The position numbers and the translations under genes were made by a program. From Desulfotruncus alcoholivorax DSM 16058 (GTDB lineage: Bacteria; Bacillota; Desulfotomaculia; Desulfotomaculales; Desulfallaceae): a DNA stretch of 64,000 nucleotides. Shown piece by piece: positions 1 through 7,742 of the stretch. The notes under the pieces are model-generated. The model worked only from the letters and a program-made list of their open reading frames with translations, searched no databases and was not told where the DNA came from. Positions within the stretch are counted from its first letter, which is position 1, and every line of letters starts with the position of its first letter. Location: NCBI RefSeq assembly GCF_000430885.1, contig NZ_AUMW01000018.1, positions 17,184 through 81,183 of the forward strand, written 5' to 3'.

Positions 1-11
1 AATCCTTCCGG

Positions 12-350
12 ATGAAAGAGGCGGAAAAAGTCATTAAAGCTGCCGGTTGGTACGAAGCCGGCGGAATTAGTTTCTATTTTCATCCAAATAGCTGCTACTG
101 GATGGACCTAAATACAGGTGTCATTGCGATCTACCATATGGACCGCAAGGACGTTGGTGGTATTGACAGTGTTGCTGATGGCTATGCCTATACCGGCGAA
201 GAGGCACTTGGTTGGATTCAGGAACATGAAATTAATATGAAGACAGATCATCTTTACCCTTGCCCAACGTGTGCAAACAATGGATGCTTAGCTTGTAAGG
301 AATGCTTTGACGGAAATGGTTATATGTATTTTGCCGAAAGGATAAAGTAG
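12..350 (+). CDS. Hypothetical protein with Cys-rich C-terminus
   Basis: Predicted 112-residue protein that I do not recognise. The C-terminal third has a CPTC...C..C..C arrangement (Cys-Pro-Thr-Cys, then three more Cys within about 15 residues), which suggests a small zinc-binding knuckle. The N-terminal part is a compact soluble domain with no membrane segment. The reading frame stays open to the window edge, so the start at the first ATG is tentative and the gene may begin upstream. It is followed by a stable hairpin and then a toxin-antitoxin pair, which points to accessory or island DNA. Confidence 0.55.
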   Translation: MKEAEKVIKAAGWYEAGGISFYFHPNSCYWMDLNTGVIAIYHMDRKDVGGIDSVADGYAYTGEEALGWIQEHEINMKTDHLYPCPTCANNGCLACKECFDGNGYMYFAERIK

Positions 351-362
351 GTTTTGAATTGT

Positions 363-400
363 AAGTTAACTGGCCTGGCGTAAGCCGGGCCAGCTAACTT
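363..400 (+). terminator. Strong hairpin after first gene
   Basis: Inverted repeat with outer arms AAGTTA and TAACTT and inner arms CTGGCC and GGCCAG around a GTAA-type turn, 12 nt after the stop codon. There is no T-run on either side, so it is a terminator-like or mRNA-stabilising hairpin rather than a classical intrinsic terminator. Confidence 0.45.
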
Positions 401-472
401 AATGATCACAAGGTAAATAAGGTTACAATTTAATCAATATACAGGTAAATTAGCATAAATATTGGTTTCGCA

Positions 473-501
473 TTGACCATTTATATCAAATTTGATATAA
501 T
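473..501 (+). promoter_or_regulatory. Toxin-antitoxin promoter with palindromic operator
   Basis: A near-consensus sigma-A promoter is visible: TTGACC at 473-478, a 17-nt spacer and TATAAT at 496-501. A perfect 20-bp palindrome, TTATATCAAATTTGATATAA (481-500), fills the spacer and overlaps the -10 box. A repressor bound there would block RNA polymerase. The natural candidate is the XRE antitoxin encoded second in the operon (914-1207), which fits autoregulation of HigBA-type modules. The promoter and palindrome are seen directly; the binding partner is inferred. Confidence 0.7.
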
Positions 502-522
502 AACATTTGGGAGTGGAAAATA

Positions 523-921
523 ATGGGCCGAATTACCAAAAAAGAATTACTGGAAAGGATGTCTCAATGCTCCAGAATCGTCATGACCGAAGAAGTTGCA
601 CGATATATTATGAATCACCCACAACCCAAAGTATCGGCAAAAATACTCCACGATATCATGTTGCTGAATGAATTTGGCCTTAAGTTGCCGGATAGATATA
701 TTCATCGCATATGGGATAGTAATGAAAAACTATGGGAATTGCGAACGAAATTTGCCCAGTATAATGAAAGGGCACTATTCTTTTTGGTTTTAGACGATAA
801 GTTTTTAATGACAAATTGCTTTCGGAAAAACTCTAGTAAAGTGCCACATTCGGAAATACGCAAGGCCGAAAACATTCTCTATGAGTTTTTGCAAACGATA
901 GGGGGAAAAAAAGATGACTAA
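523..921 (+). CDS. RelE/HigB-like toxin (Gp49 family)
   Basis: Predicted 132-residue toxin of a type II toxin-antitoxin pair, which in this family is a ribosome-dependent mRNA interferase. The central stretch around residues 70-110 has the phage Gp49/HigB pattern: LWELR...F...Y.E.ALFFL followed by a C-terminal NCFRKNSSKVP element and an amphipathic helix. RBS GGGAGTGG lies 6-9 nt before the ATG. The toxin comes first and overlaps the XRE gene by 8 nt, the order usual for higBA rather than relBE. The N-terminal 40 residues are longer than in minimal HigB toxins. The target and toxicity are inferred from the family. Confidence 0.7.
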   Translation: MGRITKKELLERMSQCSRIVMTEEVARYIMNHPQPKVSAKILHDIMLLNEFGLKLPDRYIHRIWDSNEKLWELRTKFAQYNERALFFLVLDDKFLMTNCFRKNSSKVPHSEIRKAENILYEFLQTIGGKKDD

Positions 922-1207
922 ATTCGTCACTATGAACGAAATTGCCGAGGAACTTGAAAACAAACCGCAAATCATCGAAGAAATGCTTAAAGATGAGTCT
1001 CGTTATCAGATTGCTAGGGCTATTATTGCCGAACGAACCAGGCGCGGCTGGAGTCAGGGAACCCTTGCCCGTAAGGCCCGTTTGACACAGGCTCAGGTAT
1101 CCAGGTTGGAAAGGGCGCGTATCGGAAATTTCGTTACCGTTTTAAAAACTCTTGACGCACTAGATCTTAAACTGGAAATCGTTCCATCAAAGCAACGCAA
1201 GGTATAA
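914..1207 (+). CDS. XRE-family antitoxin (HigA-like)
   Basis: Predicted 97-residue antitoxin and autorepressor. Residues about 38-92 form a helix-turn-helix of the Cro/C1 type (ARAIIAERTRRGWSQGTLAR, then ...LTQAQVSRLERA). The N-terminal 30 residues are acidic and helical, suitable for wrapping the toxin. The start codon lies inside the end of the toxin gene (8-nt overlap), indicating translational coupling. It probably binds the palindrome at 481-500. There is a small chance that it is only a phage-type regulator; the coupled toxin makes the antitoxin reading better. Confidence 0.75.
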   Translation: MTKFVTMNEIAEELENKPQIIEEMLKDESRYQIARAIIAERTRRGWSQGTLARKARLTQAQVSRLERARIGNFVTVLKTLDALDLKLEIVPSKQRKV

Positions 1208-1294
1208 TTTTTGTGTGGCATCTTAATTTTTTCTGCGTACATAATCCCTTTTTCTAGTAATTGAAACCGATTCTTTTATTAGCATATTGGAGCG

Positions 1295-1313
1295 ATTCCG
1301 GGTGTCGCCTCCA
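1295..1313 (+). repeat. 19-bp direct repeat, copy 1 (possible att site)
   Basis: ATTCCGGGTGTCGCCTCCA, repeated exactly at 4748-4766 in the same orientation. With its flanks (CGATTCC...GTCGCCTCCACC) it looks like the T-arm and acceptor 3' end of a tmRNA or long-armed tRNA gene, the usual attachment site of genomic islands. The rest of such a gene is not present here, so this would be a displaced 3' fragment left by integration. The repeat is seen; the att role is inferred. Confidence 0.5.
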
Positions 1314-1317
1314 CCTG

Positions 1318-1360
1318 AAGCCGGGAAAGTCGGGGAGTTTTTATCTCCGGCTTTTCTGCT
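1318..1360 (+). terminator. Terminator-like hairpin after antitoxin gene
   Basis: Arms AAGCCGG (1318-1324) and CCGGCTT (1347-1353) followed by TTCTGCTTTTT. An inner GGAG/CTCC pairing is also possible. It lies about 110 nt downstream of the antitoxin stop codon and could end that operon. Confidence 0.4.
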
Positions 1361-1376
1361 TTTTAGCGATGCCTTA

Positions 1377-1747
1377 TCAATGAGTACTGACTTTGGCTTG
1401 TCCAACTGGAGGTTTGAACCCGGGCTTCTTTCTTCGCTCCATTTCTAAACCTTTCATTTTCACCAACTCTGCATGTTCTTCATCTGAAATAATTTTTGGG
1501 TGGGCATTTTCTATCAAAAGCCATTCCGCTGTATCTTTCCACTTTTGGCAGGTACCTACCAGACCATTGCCGGTGCGGTTAAAGTAACCTATCTCGTTAT
1601 AATAACCTTCCATTGCCTTGATGCGCATCTCTCGAATATATGTTAGGCTCCAAGGTTTGCCCTTAGAGTTTCGTACCGGTCACGCCGCTCGTCCCATTTG
1701 GGTTTAGTAGTATCACCTCGGTAAAAAATTAGCTCGGCTTGGGATCT
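1377..1747 (-). pseudogene. Serine site-specific recombinase remnant, frameshifted
   Basis: Read on the minus strand, two frames together encode part of the Recombinase domain of a large serine recombinase. The upstream piece has FYRGDTTKPKWDERRDRYE (about 1675-1747) and the downstream piece PWSLTYIREM...GYFNRTGNG...AHPKIISDEEH (1377-1650). They join at about 1660-1670, where a single-base shift breaks the frame, and the upstream piece begins right after an in-frame TAA. The catalytic serine domain and the C-terminal zinc-ribbon/coiled-coil are absent. This is a dead integrase fragment and marks mobile DNA. Confidence 0.7.
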
Positions 1748-2130
1748 TTAGATTAATCACTTGGTTGCGCTTATGTGTTTGGCTAGATGAAAATGTAGCA
1801 AACGGAAGTTAATTTTTGGAGCACCCCTGCTCCCATATATGGCATTAAATGGTACTAGCCTTAAATAGTAAACGTAGTCACATTTTATACATCCAATGAT
1901 AGTCAGGCGGCCTTGACAGGTGCTAATTCCGGAACCTTTGGCGGTAGTTCCGCCGGCTTTGGCTCATAATTTCCGGAAGTTAATCTTACGAAGTTGCTCC
2001 AGATGCTGTCCGGTCACTTAGGCCACGAGCCCACAGCATGGATTCATTCTGCTGGCCATAAAGCCGGGGATGCGTTATCAAACCATATCTCCCGGGATGA
2101 GCCGCCTATGTGTTCGAAGATGCTTTTTAG
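1748..2130. other. Stretch without a recognisable gene
   Basis: No ORF with coding character on either strand. The sequence includes GC-rich patches such as the CCGGAACCTTTGGCGG area near 1930 and scattered stops, consistent with decayed island DNA between the recombinase remnant and the replication-like fragment. Confidence 0.5.
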
Positions 2131-2286
2131 CCCTTCCAGCAGGATTTTGACCTCTGGTCATCGGATACAGTAAAAAGAATATTCACAAGGTTGGAGAATT
2201 TAGGTATTTTATTGGTTGGCAACTTTGACCAAGACAGAAGAGATCGAACAAAAAATGATTTAATCAAGTCCCTGTACATGTCCTAA
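2131..2286 (+). pseudogene. C-terminal fragment of a winged-helix replication-type protein
   Basis: Open frame of 51 codons with no start codon of its own; an in-frame TAG sits just before it. It reads PFQQDFDLWSSDTVKRIFTR and continues LENLGILLVGNF...DRRDRTK. The pattern W..DTVKR.F..LE..GIL, followed by a DRTK segment, is typical of helix-turn-helix regions in phage or plasmid replication/DnaD-like proteins. It appears to be only the tail of such a gene, 27 nt upstream of topB. The family call is tentative. Confidence 0.4.
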
Positions 2287-2313
2287 AAACAACCATAAAG
2301 GTGGTGGATTTAA

Positions 2314-4422
2314 ATTAAAAATTTAGTTATTGCTGAAAAACCATCTGTAGCTCGGGACCTTGCCTCAGTGCTTGGCAGCTTCCAAAAAAAAGACGGCTAT
2401 CTGGAAAATAACGAATACGTTGTCACCTGGGCCATCGGTCACTTGGTGGAATTGGCTGAACCCCAAGATTACGATACACAGCTAAAAAAATGGACTATGG
2501 ATACATTACCCATCATACCGACCAGATTTCAACTTAAAGCCAACCCGAAAACCGCTAAACAGTTTAAAATCGTTAAACAGCTGGTTAACAGATCCGATAT
2601 CGAACAACTTATCTGTGCGACTGACGCCGGACGCGAGGGCGAGCTCATCTTTCGCTATATTTACCGCCTGGCCGGCTGCCAAAAACCTTTCATGCGGCTC
2701 TGGCTTTCAGAAACAACTCCGGCTGCCGTTAAAAAAGGCTTTACCGAGCTGCGGCCCGGAACAGAATTCAACCGCCTGGCCGCTGCTGCGGAAGCCCGCA
2801 GCCGGGCCGACTGGCTCATCGGCATCAACGCCACCCGCTCATTTACCGTAAGGCATAACACCTTACTGTCAATTGGCCGGGTGCAAACGCCCACCCTGGC
2901 GCTTATTGTGAACCGGGAACGCGAAATTAAAAACTTTGTGCCCGAATCCTACTGGGAACTATACGCCGAGTTTACTAAAAGCAACGGCCAGTTATACGTG
3001 GGCAAGTGGTTTAAAGGCGAGCAAAACCGTTTCCAGGACCAGCAGGCGGCCCGGGCGGTACAGGCCCGGGTTGATGGTCAGCCAGCCAACGTGCTGGAGG
3101 TGGAAGAAAAGGACATTGCGGAGCTCCCGCCGCTATTGTTCAATCTCAACGACCTGCAAAAGGAAGCCAACAAAAAATACGGCCTGGCGGCAGCCAAAAC
3201 CCTGGCGGCAGCCCAGTCCTTGTATGAGACCAGGAAACTGCTTACCTACCCCCGTACGGACAGCCGGCACATAACTACGGAGCTTGCTAAAACCATTCCG
3301 GAACGTCTATCCGCACTGGCCGGTGCGGCTGAATACATGCACTATACAGACACCGCAAAGGCGGCTGGCCCACCCGGCAAGCGTTACGTGGATAACGGTA
3401 AGGTAAGCGACCATACAGCGCTTATTCCCACGAACGTTAAGCCCATTTTGGACAACTATTCTCCGGATGAACGAAAGATTTACGACCTGGTGGCACGGCG
3501 GTTTCTGGCCATCTTTTTCCCGCCGGCCAGGTATAAGCAGACCAAAGTGGTAACCGAAGCTGCCGGCGAAAAATTCCTTACCACCGGACGGGTGGAGCTG
3601 GACAAAGGTTGGAAGACGGTATACGCACCTGTGGAAAATAACCATGGCGATGACGAAAATGATGGTATCATACCCGACCTTACCCGGGGCGAAGCAGTGC
3701 GAACCACCAAAACAGAAATCAAGGAAAAAGAAACCAGGCCGCCCAAACGATATACCGAAGCCAGCCTGTTGGCAGTCATGGAGGGGGCCAACAGGCTGAT
3801 AGAAGACCGGGAACTGAAAGCGGCTATGAAGGAGCACGGCTTGGGTACCCCGGCCACCAGGGCAGCGATTATCGAGCGTCTAATCCAAGTGGGTTATATC
3901 GTGCGCCAAAAGAAAACTTTAGTACCCACTGCCAAAGGAGAGATACTCATTGACTTGGTGCCGGAAATAATCAAGAATCCGGAACTGACCGGCCGGTGGG
4001 AAAAAACGCTGGCCGACATAGAAGCAGGCACGGCTGACCCGGAAGAGTTTATGACCGGGATTAAAAAGCTAACCGGTGAGATTGTTGAACTGGCCCGCAC
4101 TCAGACCGCCAGTAACCAGTTTCAAACAAGCCGTGAAGCATTGGGCAAATGTCCATTTTGCGGCAAGGCAGTGATTGAGGGTAAAAAAGGCTACGGCTGC
4201 AGCGGTTACAAAGAGGGCTGCAAGTTTGTCATCTGGAAAGAGATTGCCGGCAAAAAGATTACCGCCAAACAAGCACAGGGTTTATTGCAAAAAGGCAAAA
4301 CCGGCATAATTAAGGGTTTTAAATCCAAAGCCGGTAAAAGTTTCGAGGCAATTTTAGTGCTTGGACAGAACGGCAAAGTTGAATTTGAATTTAATAAAAA
4401 GAGAAGTAATCAACATATCTAA
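2314..4422 (+). CDS. topB: DNA topoisomerase III
   Basis: Type IA topoisomerase of 702 residues that relaxes or decatenates DNA through a 5'-phosphotyrosine. The TOPRIM start LVIAEKPSVARDLASVLG is at residues about 4-21, the acidic triad region is ATDAGREGE, and SIGRVQTPTLALIVNRE and the active-site motif LTYPRTDS follow. The C-terminus has a CPFCGK...GCSGYKEGCKF zinc-ribbon/topo C-terminal repeat. The TOPRIM motif lies upstream of the first GTG (2368), so that GTG cannot be the true start. In frame, the only codon after stop TAA 2311 that fits RBS AAAGGTGGTGG (2297-2307) is ATT at 2314. An ATT start, or a mutated start, is therefore indicated. This class of topB is common on integrative elements. 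Confidence 0.9.
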   Translation: MKNLVIAEKPSVARDLASVLGSFQKKDGYLENNEYVVTWAIGHLVELAEPQDYDTQLKKWTMDTLPIIPTRFQLKANPKTAKQFKIVKQLVNRSDIEQLICATDAGREGELIFRYIYRLAGCQKPFMRLWLSETTPAAVKKGFTELRPGTEFNRLAAAAEARSRADWLIGINATRSFTVRHNTLLSIGRVQTPTLALIVNREREIKNFVPESYWELYAEFTKSNGQLYVGKWFKGEQNRFQDQQAARAVQARVDGQPANVLEVEEKDIAELPPLLFNLNDLQKEANKKYGLAAAKTLAAAQSLYETRKLLTYPRTDSRHITTELAKTIPERLSALAGAAEYMHYTDTAKAAGPPGKRYVDNGKVSDHTALIPTNVKPILDNYSPDERKIYDLVARRFLAIFFPPARYKQTKVVTEAAGEKFLTTGRVELDKGWKTVYAPVENNHGDDENDGIIPDLTRGEAVRTTKTEIKEKETRPPKRYTEASLLAVMEGANRLIEDRELKAAMKEHGLGTPATRAAIIERLIQVGYIVRQKKTLVPTAKGEILIDLVPEIIKNPELTGRWEKTLADIEAGTADPEEFMTGIKKLTGEIVELARTQTASNQFQTSREALGKCPFCGKAVIEGKKGYGCSGYKEGCKFVIWKEIAGKKITAKQAQGLLQKGKTGIIKGFKSKAGKSFEAILVLGQNGKVEFEFNKKRSNQHI

Positions 4423-4747
4423 CCAAAACATAATGGAATTCAAGATGCGCTTGTATAAAATAACCAAACTGAACGGCTTATCGCTATGGAAATAAGGTAT
4501 AAGGCTATATCTGAAAACGACATTGAACTTAACTTGCCTGCCCAAACAGAGGTGGTGCTACGGGACCCTGGGAAGATGTTAAGAGGCTTGGCGACAGATT
4601 GACCGTCTAAGAGTAAAGGAATATCCGTTAAGAATAATGCCCGGAAATTGTCCGGGCATTGGCAACGCTAAATAACAAAAATTAATTTTCTATACGGGCT
4701 GCTTATTTGCAATATTTTCTAGGGCTAAGTTTCACGGCTTTGTAACA

Positions 4748-4766
4748 ATTCCGGGTGTCGCCTCCA
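4748..4766 (+). repeat. 19-bp direct repeat, copy 2 (possible att site)
   Basis: Exact second copy of the repeat at 1295-1313, same orientation, 3.45 kb away. The two copies bracket the recombinase remnant, the replication-like fragment and topB, which is what an integrated element leaves behind. A terminator follows directly. Confidence 0.5.
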
Positions 4767-4800
4767 AAGAGCTAAAGCCCTTGAAAGACAAGGGATGTCG

Positions 4801-4833
4801 AATCACCTACTGTAAGGAGTAGGTGATTTTTGT
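4801..4833 (+). terminator. Intrinsic terminator
   Basis: Perfect stem AATCACCTACT (4801-4811) and AGTAGGTGATT (4818-4828) with a 6-nt loop, followed by a T-rich tail (TTTTGTTTTT). No gene ends immediately upstream, so it may have served the lost gene that carried the 19-bp repeat. Confidence 0.75.
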
Positions 4834-5046
4834 TTTTGGGCGGCAAAGGACTGGCAGCAGGGGATTTTTCAGACGAAGTTAAACCTGCTGTGATTAATAA
4901 AATCCCCTGTCATTGGTAGAGTCCGCCAAAAATTATTTTTTGAGGGCTTTACTATGAGAAGTATGCTGAAAATATTTGTTGCCGGTGCGGTTGACCGAGG
5001 CTTTCTAAAGTCACATTTTGCCAATAATACATGCAAGGTATAAGGG

Positions 5047-5082
5047 CAGAAAAAAGCTCGCCAGCCTTATGCCAGCGAGCTT
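5047..5082 (-). terminator. Terminator downstream of CBS-GGDEF gene
   Basis: Stem AAGCTCGC (5054-5061) and GCGAGCTT (5075-5082). On the minus strand it is followed by a T-run (the A-run at 5050-5055), so it fits termination of transcripts leaving the 5268-7133 gene group. Confidence 0.6.
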
Positions 5083-5267
5083 ATTAATGTCTTGGATCAC
5101 CTGGTCATTGGTAATAACCAGTTTGTTAGTCTAAAATCAAAAGGGTTTATTATATCCCTCAAGGTTCTTCCCAAATAATGCTCGAATTACTCAATTATAG
5201 CTAGAAATTATATATTATAATATATGATATGAACAGGTTTCACTCCCACGCATGGCCCCTGCGCCGG

Positions 5268-6110
5268 TTAAGTTACTTCTACAATATAACTTTTATTGGT
5301 CATTTTGGCTTTTGTAGAGGCTATACTTGCCTTATTTATAAGGTTTTCAATAACCTCATAACATTTTACTTCATTTCTGGCATATTTTCTTTGGCCACCA
5401 CAGATGCCAGCCGATACAGTAGCGGGAACTCCGGCTTTTGAAGTCTCAATGGCTATTAAATCAATGATATCTTTTACCATTTTTTCCGCGCTACTTATTT
5501 TTTTTAAAGATACAAGCACAAACTCATCACCACCATATCTACAAACAAAGTCACAGTTAACTTCTGTTTTATCTTGAAAAACTTTTGCTATTTGCTTTAA
5601 ACACCGATCACCATATATATGCCCATTTTTTTTATTTAATTGCCCAAAGTTATTTACGTCAAATAAAGCTACAGAGATTTCATGACCTTCGGAAAGTAAC
5701 TTTGAAGCAACTTGGTATATATAACCGGAATTATATATGCCAGTTAATGGATCATATAGTTGGCCTAAACTTTTCATTATTATGGATTTGGTTATCATTC
5801 CGACTACTTTACCGCTTTCCACCACCGGCATGCGTTCTATTTTATATTCATGTAATAGCTCGGCTGCTTCCCAAATTGTATCATCCGGTTCACAAGAAAT
5901 AACCGGGCTGCTCATTGAATCAGCCACTATCCGGTTGGGGTGGTGAAAACGCACATCTTTGGAGGTTATTATCCCGACTAAATTTTCACCTTCGATAACC
6001 GGCAGGCCGCCCACTTGGTGTTCCCGCATATATTCTGCGGCTTGTAAGACACTTTTCCCGGAGGTGATGGAAAAAACAGGGTTACTCATTATGTGTTTTA
6101 CGTTATACAT
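5268..6110 (-). CDS. CBS-pair diguanylate cyclase
   Basis: Cytoplasmic 280-residue signalling protein. Two CBS domains occupy residues about 7-53 and 65-112 and usually bind adenine nucleotides. A GGDEF domain follows (about 120-280). The GTP/metal site has DVNNFGQLNKKNGHIYGD and an intact YGGDEF motif (193-197), so diguanylate cyclase activity is expected. No RxxD inhibitory site precedes the motif. No membrane segment is seen. Its start overlaps the end of the 121-residue gene upstream by 8 nt, and an HD-GYP-like gene lies before that, making a probable three-gene c-di-GMP/nucleotide-sensing operon. Confidence 0.88.
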   Translation of the reverse strand: MYNVKHIMSNPVFSITSGKSVLQAAEYMREHQVGGLPVIEGENLVGIITSKDVRFHHPNRIVADSMSSPVISCEPDDTIWEAAELLHEYKIERMPVVESGKVVGMITKSIIMKSLGQLYDPLTGIYNSGYIYQVASKLLSEGHEISVALFDVNNFGQLNKKNGHIYGDRCLKQIAKVFQDKTEVNCDFVCRYGGDEFVLVSLKKISSAEKMVKDIIDLIAIETSKAGVPATVSAGICGGQRKYARNEVKCYEVIENLINKASIASTKAKMTNKSYIVEVT

Positions 6111-6468
6111 TTATATCAACTTCTTTAAATACAGAAACTGAGATTTCCAATTTGGCCTTTATCAAGGATTGTGTGCTGGTAAACTTCATACCTTCTTCAA
6201 GTATGGTTTTGATCAGCGTATCACGTGGCATCCAATTAAACAAACTGGTTCTTACAGCTATGGCTTCAATATCACTGTTTTCGATTAAAATTACCTCATA
6301 TTGGCCCGGGGCAAGAGCTTCAATCATTCTGCGAGCGGCCTCTGGGCCGATTGGGGCACGTCTGCCTATAAGCAATAAATCCTGCATGGGTGGGAGATCA
6401 AATTCAGAGAAATGTATTTGTAAATTTGCCTTTTTACTACTAAAACTTTTTTTATTTTTGGAACTCAT
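6103..6468 (-). CDS. Uncharacterised 121-residue protein in c-di-GMP gene group
   Basis: I do not recognise this family. The first 20 residues are basic and polar (MSSKNKKSFSSKK). The remainder reads as a small alpha/beta domain with a run PPMQDLLLIGRRAPIGPEA and a C-terminal segment of repeated short hydrophobic strands (LIKAKLEISVSVFKEV). No signal peptide, membrane helix or Cys motif. It is translated between an HD-GYP-like gene (26 nt upstream) and the CBS-GGDEF gene (8-nt overlap), so it probably acts in the same pathway. This is context, not homology. Confidence 0.65.
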   Translation of the reverse strand: MSSKNKKSFSSKKANLQIHFSEFDLPPMQDLLLIGRRAPIGPEAARRMIEALAPGQYEVILIENSDIEAIAVRTSLFNWMPRDTLIKTILEEGMKFTSTQSLIKAKLEISVSVFKEVDINV

Positions 6469-6494
6469 AGGTATAAACCTCTTTCCAATATTGT

Positions 6495-7133
6495 TTAAAC
6501 AATATTGCTTAATGCCTTATGCCAAAAGTCAATCTCAGATGTTTGGGGAGGCTTTTTAATTAAGTCCAGAATGCATGATTCAAATGTTTGGACCAAATCA
6601 GGGGCAAATTGAAGGCCTTTATTACTGTTTAGTTCCAAAAGAGCATTGTTAAAAGTTTTAGGTTTTTGGTATGGCCTGGGACTTGTCATCGCATCAAATG
6701 CATCAGCAATTGCCACAATGCGTGCCAGTTTAGGTATGTTTCTTCCGGACAAACCCTCGTAACCTTTTCCATCCCACCGCTCATGATGATAAAGAATAAT
6801 TGGTAAAAGATCATTGCATTCTTCAAAAGTTGATATCATTTTGGTACCTAACACAGTATGCTGTTTAACTATTGAAAATTCTTCGCACGATAGCTTTGTG
6901 GGTTTATTTAATATTCTTTCATCAATGCAACATTTGCCGATATCGTGAAGTAAAGCGCCTAAGGTAATTGTTTTTACCTCTTGGTAGGTGCAACCAGCAT
7001 ATTCAGCCGTTTTCATAGCAAGATAACATACGTTTAAAGAATGCATCATCAGGTCTTGAGGAAATCCTGAAAGTATGGTGTTGACAGTCTTTATATTAAA
7101 GTGCAAGTATTTCATCCCTCCACCGTGACACAA
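6495..7133 (-). CDS. HD-GYP-like phosphodiesterase
   Basis: A 212-residue (or 206-residue) HD-superfamily protein. Visible motifs: LLHDIGK (metal-binding HD), an H at the VKQHTVLG segment, HHERWDGKGYEGLSG (the HHExxDGxGYP signature with Glu-Gly in place of Pro) and IVAIADAFDAMTS. These match HD-GYP c-di-GMP phosphodiesterases, although the helix before the first H is short and the GYP loop reads GYEG. The start is uncertain: TTG at 7133, or ATG at 7115 just after GGAGGG with almost no spacing. It heads the group with the 121-residue protein and the GGDEF enzyme. Confidence 0.8.
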   Translation of the reverse strand: MCHGGGMKYLHFNIKTVNTILSGFPQDLMMHSLNVCYLAMKTAEYAGCTYQEVKTITLGALLHDIGKCCIDERILNKPTKLSCEEFSIVKQHTVLGTKMISTFEECNDLLPIILYHHERWDGKGYEGLSGRNIPKLARIVAIADAFDAMTSPRPYQKPKTFNNALLELNSNKGLQFAPDLVQTFESCILDLIKKPPQTSEIDFWHKALSNIV

Positions 7134-7371
7134 GACATATTCATCGATAAGAGGGGGGAAGTTATTAATATCATTTTTTCCCGCAACCTGGCAATCATAG
7201 CGCTATAAACAAGCTTTAGCACTTTAGACCCATGGCTTTGCGCCCTAATCTTTCGATGTAGTTTGCCTTTGTGAAACAGATATTAAAACCAAGCCAAGCA
7301 TATTATATAACTACCGGATTGCATATTTCAACAAAAATAAACCATATGTTTATATTGGAGAAGATTGAGGG

Positions 7372-7719
7372 TTGAAAATGATTAAAAAGATTGTTGGGAA
7401 AAATATAAGGTATTACAGAATTCAACAAGGTTTTTCTCAAAAGGAAGTGGCTTCTTTAGTTGGGATTACGCCTTCCTATTGGGGGTACTTGGAAAGAGGA
7501 CAGAAAAACCCTTCTATAGAGCTTGTTGCGATAATAGCAGAAATTCTTGGTGTTAAAGCCAACTTGCTTTTTGTTGAATCTCCAGCCGAGAACTTGCCGG
7601 AAGAATTTGTGCATTGCATGTATATGGTAAATAGCATGGGAAATAACCACATTGATTTTATATTGACTGTAATTAAAGCGTATATTGATTTGCAAAAAGA
7701 GCAAAAAAAAATAACTTAA
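7372..7719 (+). CDS. XRE-family transcriptional regulator
   Basis: A 115-residue DNA-binding protein with a Cro/C1 helix-turn-helix at residues about 5-62 (KNIRYYRIQQGFSQKEVA...YWGYLERGQKNPS). The C-terminal 45 residues form a short helical extension (HIDFILTVIKAYIDLQKE), likely for dimerisation. RBS GGAGAAG precedes TTG 7372; ATG 7378 is the alternative. It stands alone, divergent from the HD-GYP gene and convergent with the sigma-54 activator. The target is unknown. Confidence 0.8.
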   Translation: MKMIKKIVGKNIRYYRIQQGFSQKEVASLVGITPSYWGYLERGQKNPSIELVAIIAEILGVKANLLFVESPAENLPEEFVHCMYMVNSMGNNHIDFILTVIKAYIDLQKEQKKIT

Positions 7720-7742
7720 ATATTTATGCAATATAAGTCTTC

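Larger units (their letters stand above)
4423..5050. other. Decayed island DNA after topB
   Basis: No solid gene. A 38-codon frame at 4486-4602 (starting MEIRYKAISENDIELNLP) has weak coding character and may be a remnant. A hairpin AATGCCCGGA/TCCGGGCATT sits at 4636-4660 without a T-run. Around 4930-5000 the minus strand reads NRTGN in a short frame, reminiscent of the recombinase remnant at 1377-1747, but this is too short to call. Confidence 0.4.

Noticed and set aside
3307..3857. Minus-strand frames of up to 176 codons within topB
   Set aside because: Shadow frames; topB motifs continue across this region on the plus strand.
4930..5000. Second serine recombinase remnant (NRTGN on the minus strand)
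   Set aside because: Only about five residues match the motif; too short to support.
5585..6141. Plus-strand frames of 60-105 codons across the CBS-GGDEF gene
   Set aside because: Antisense shadows; the minus-strand gene has intact CBS and GGDEF motifs.
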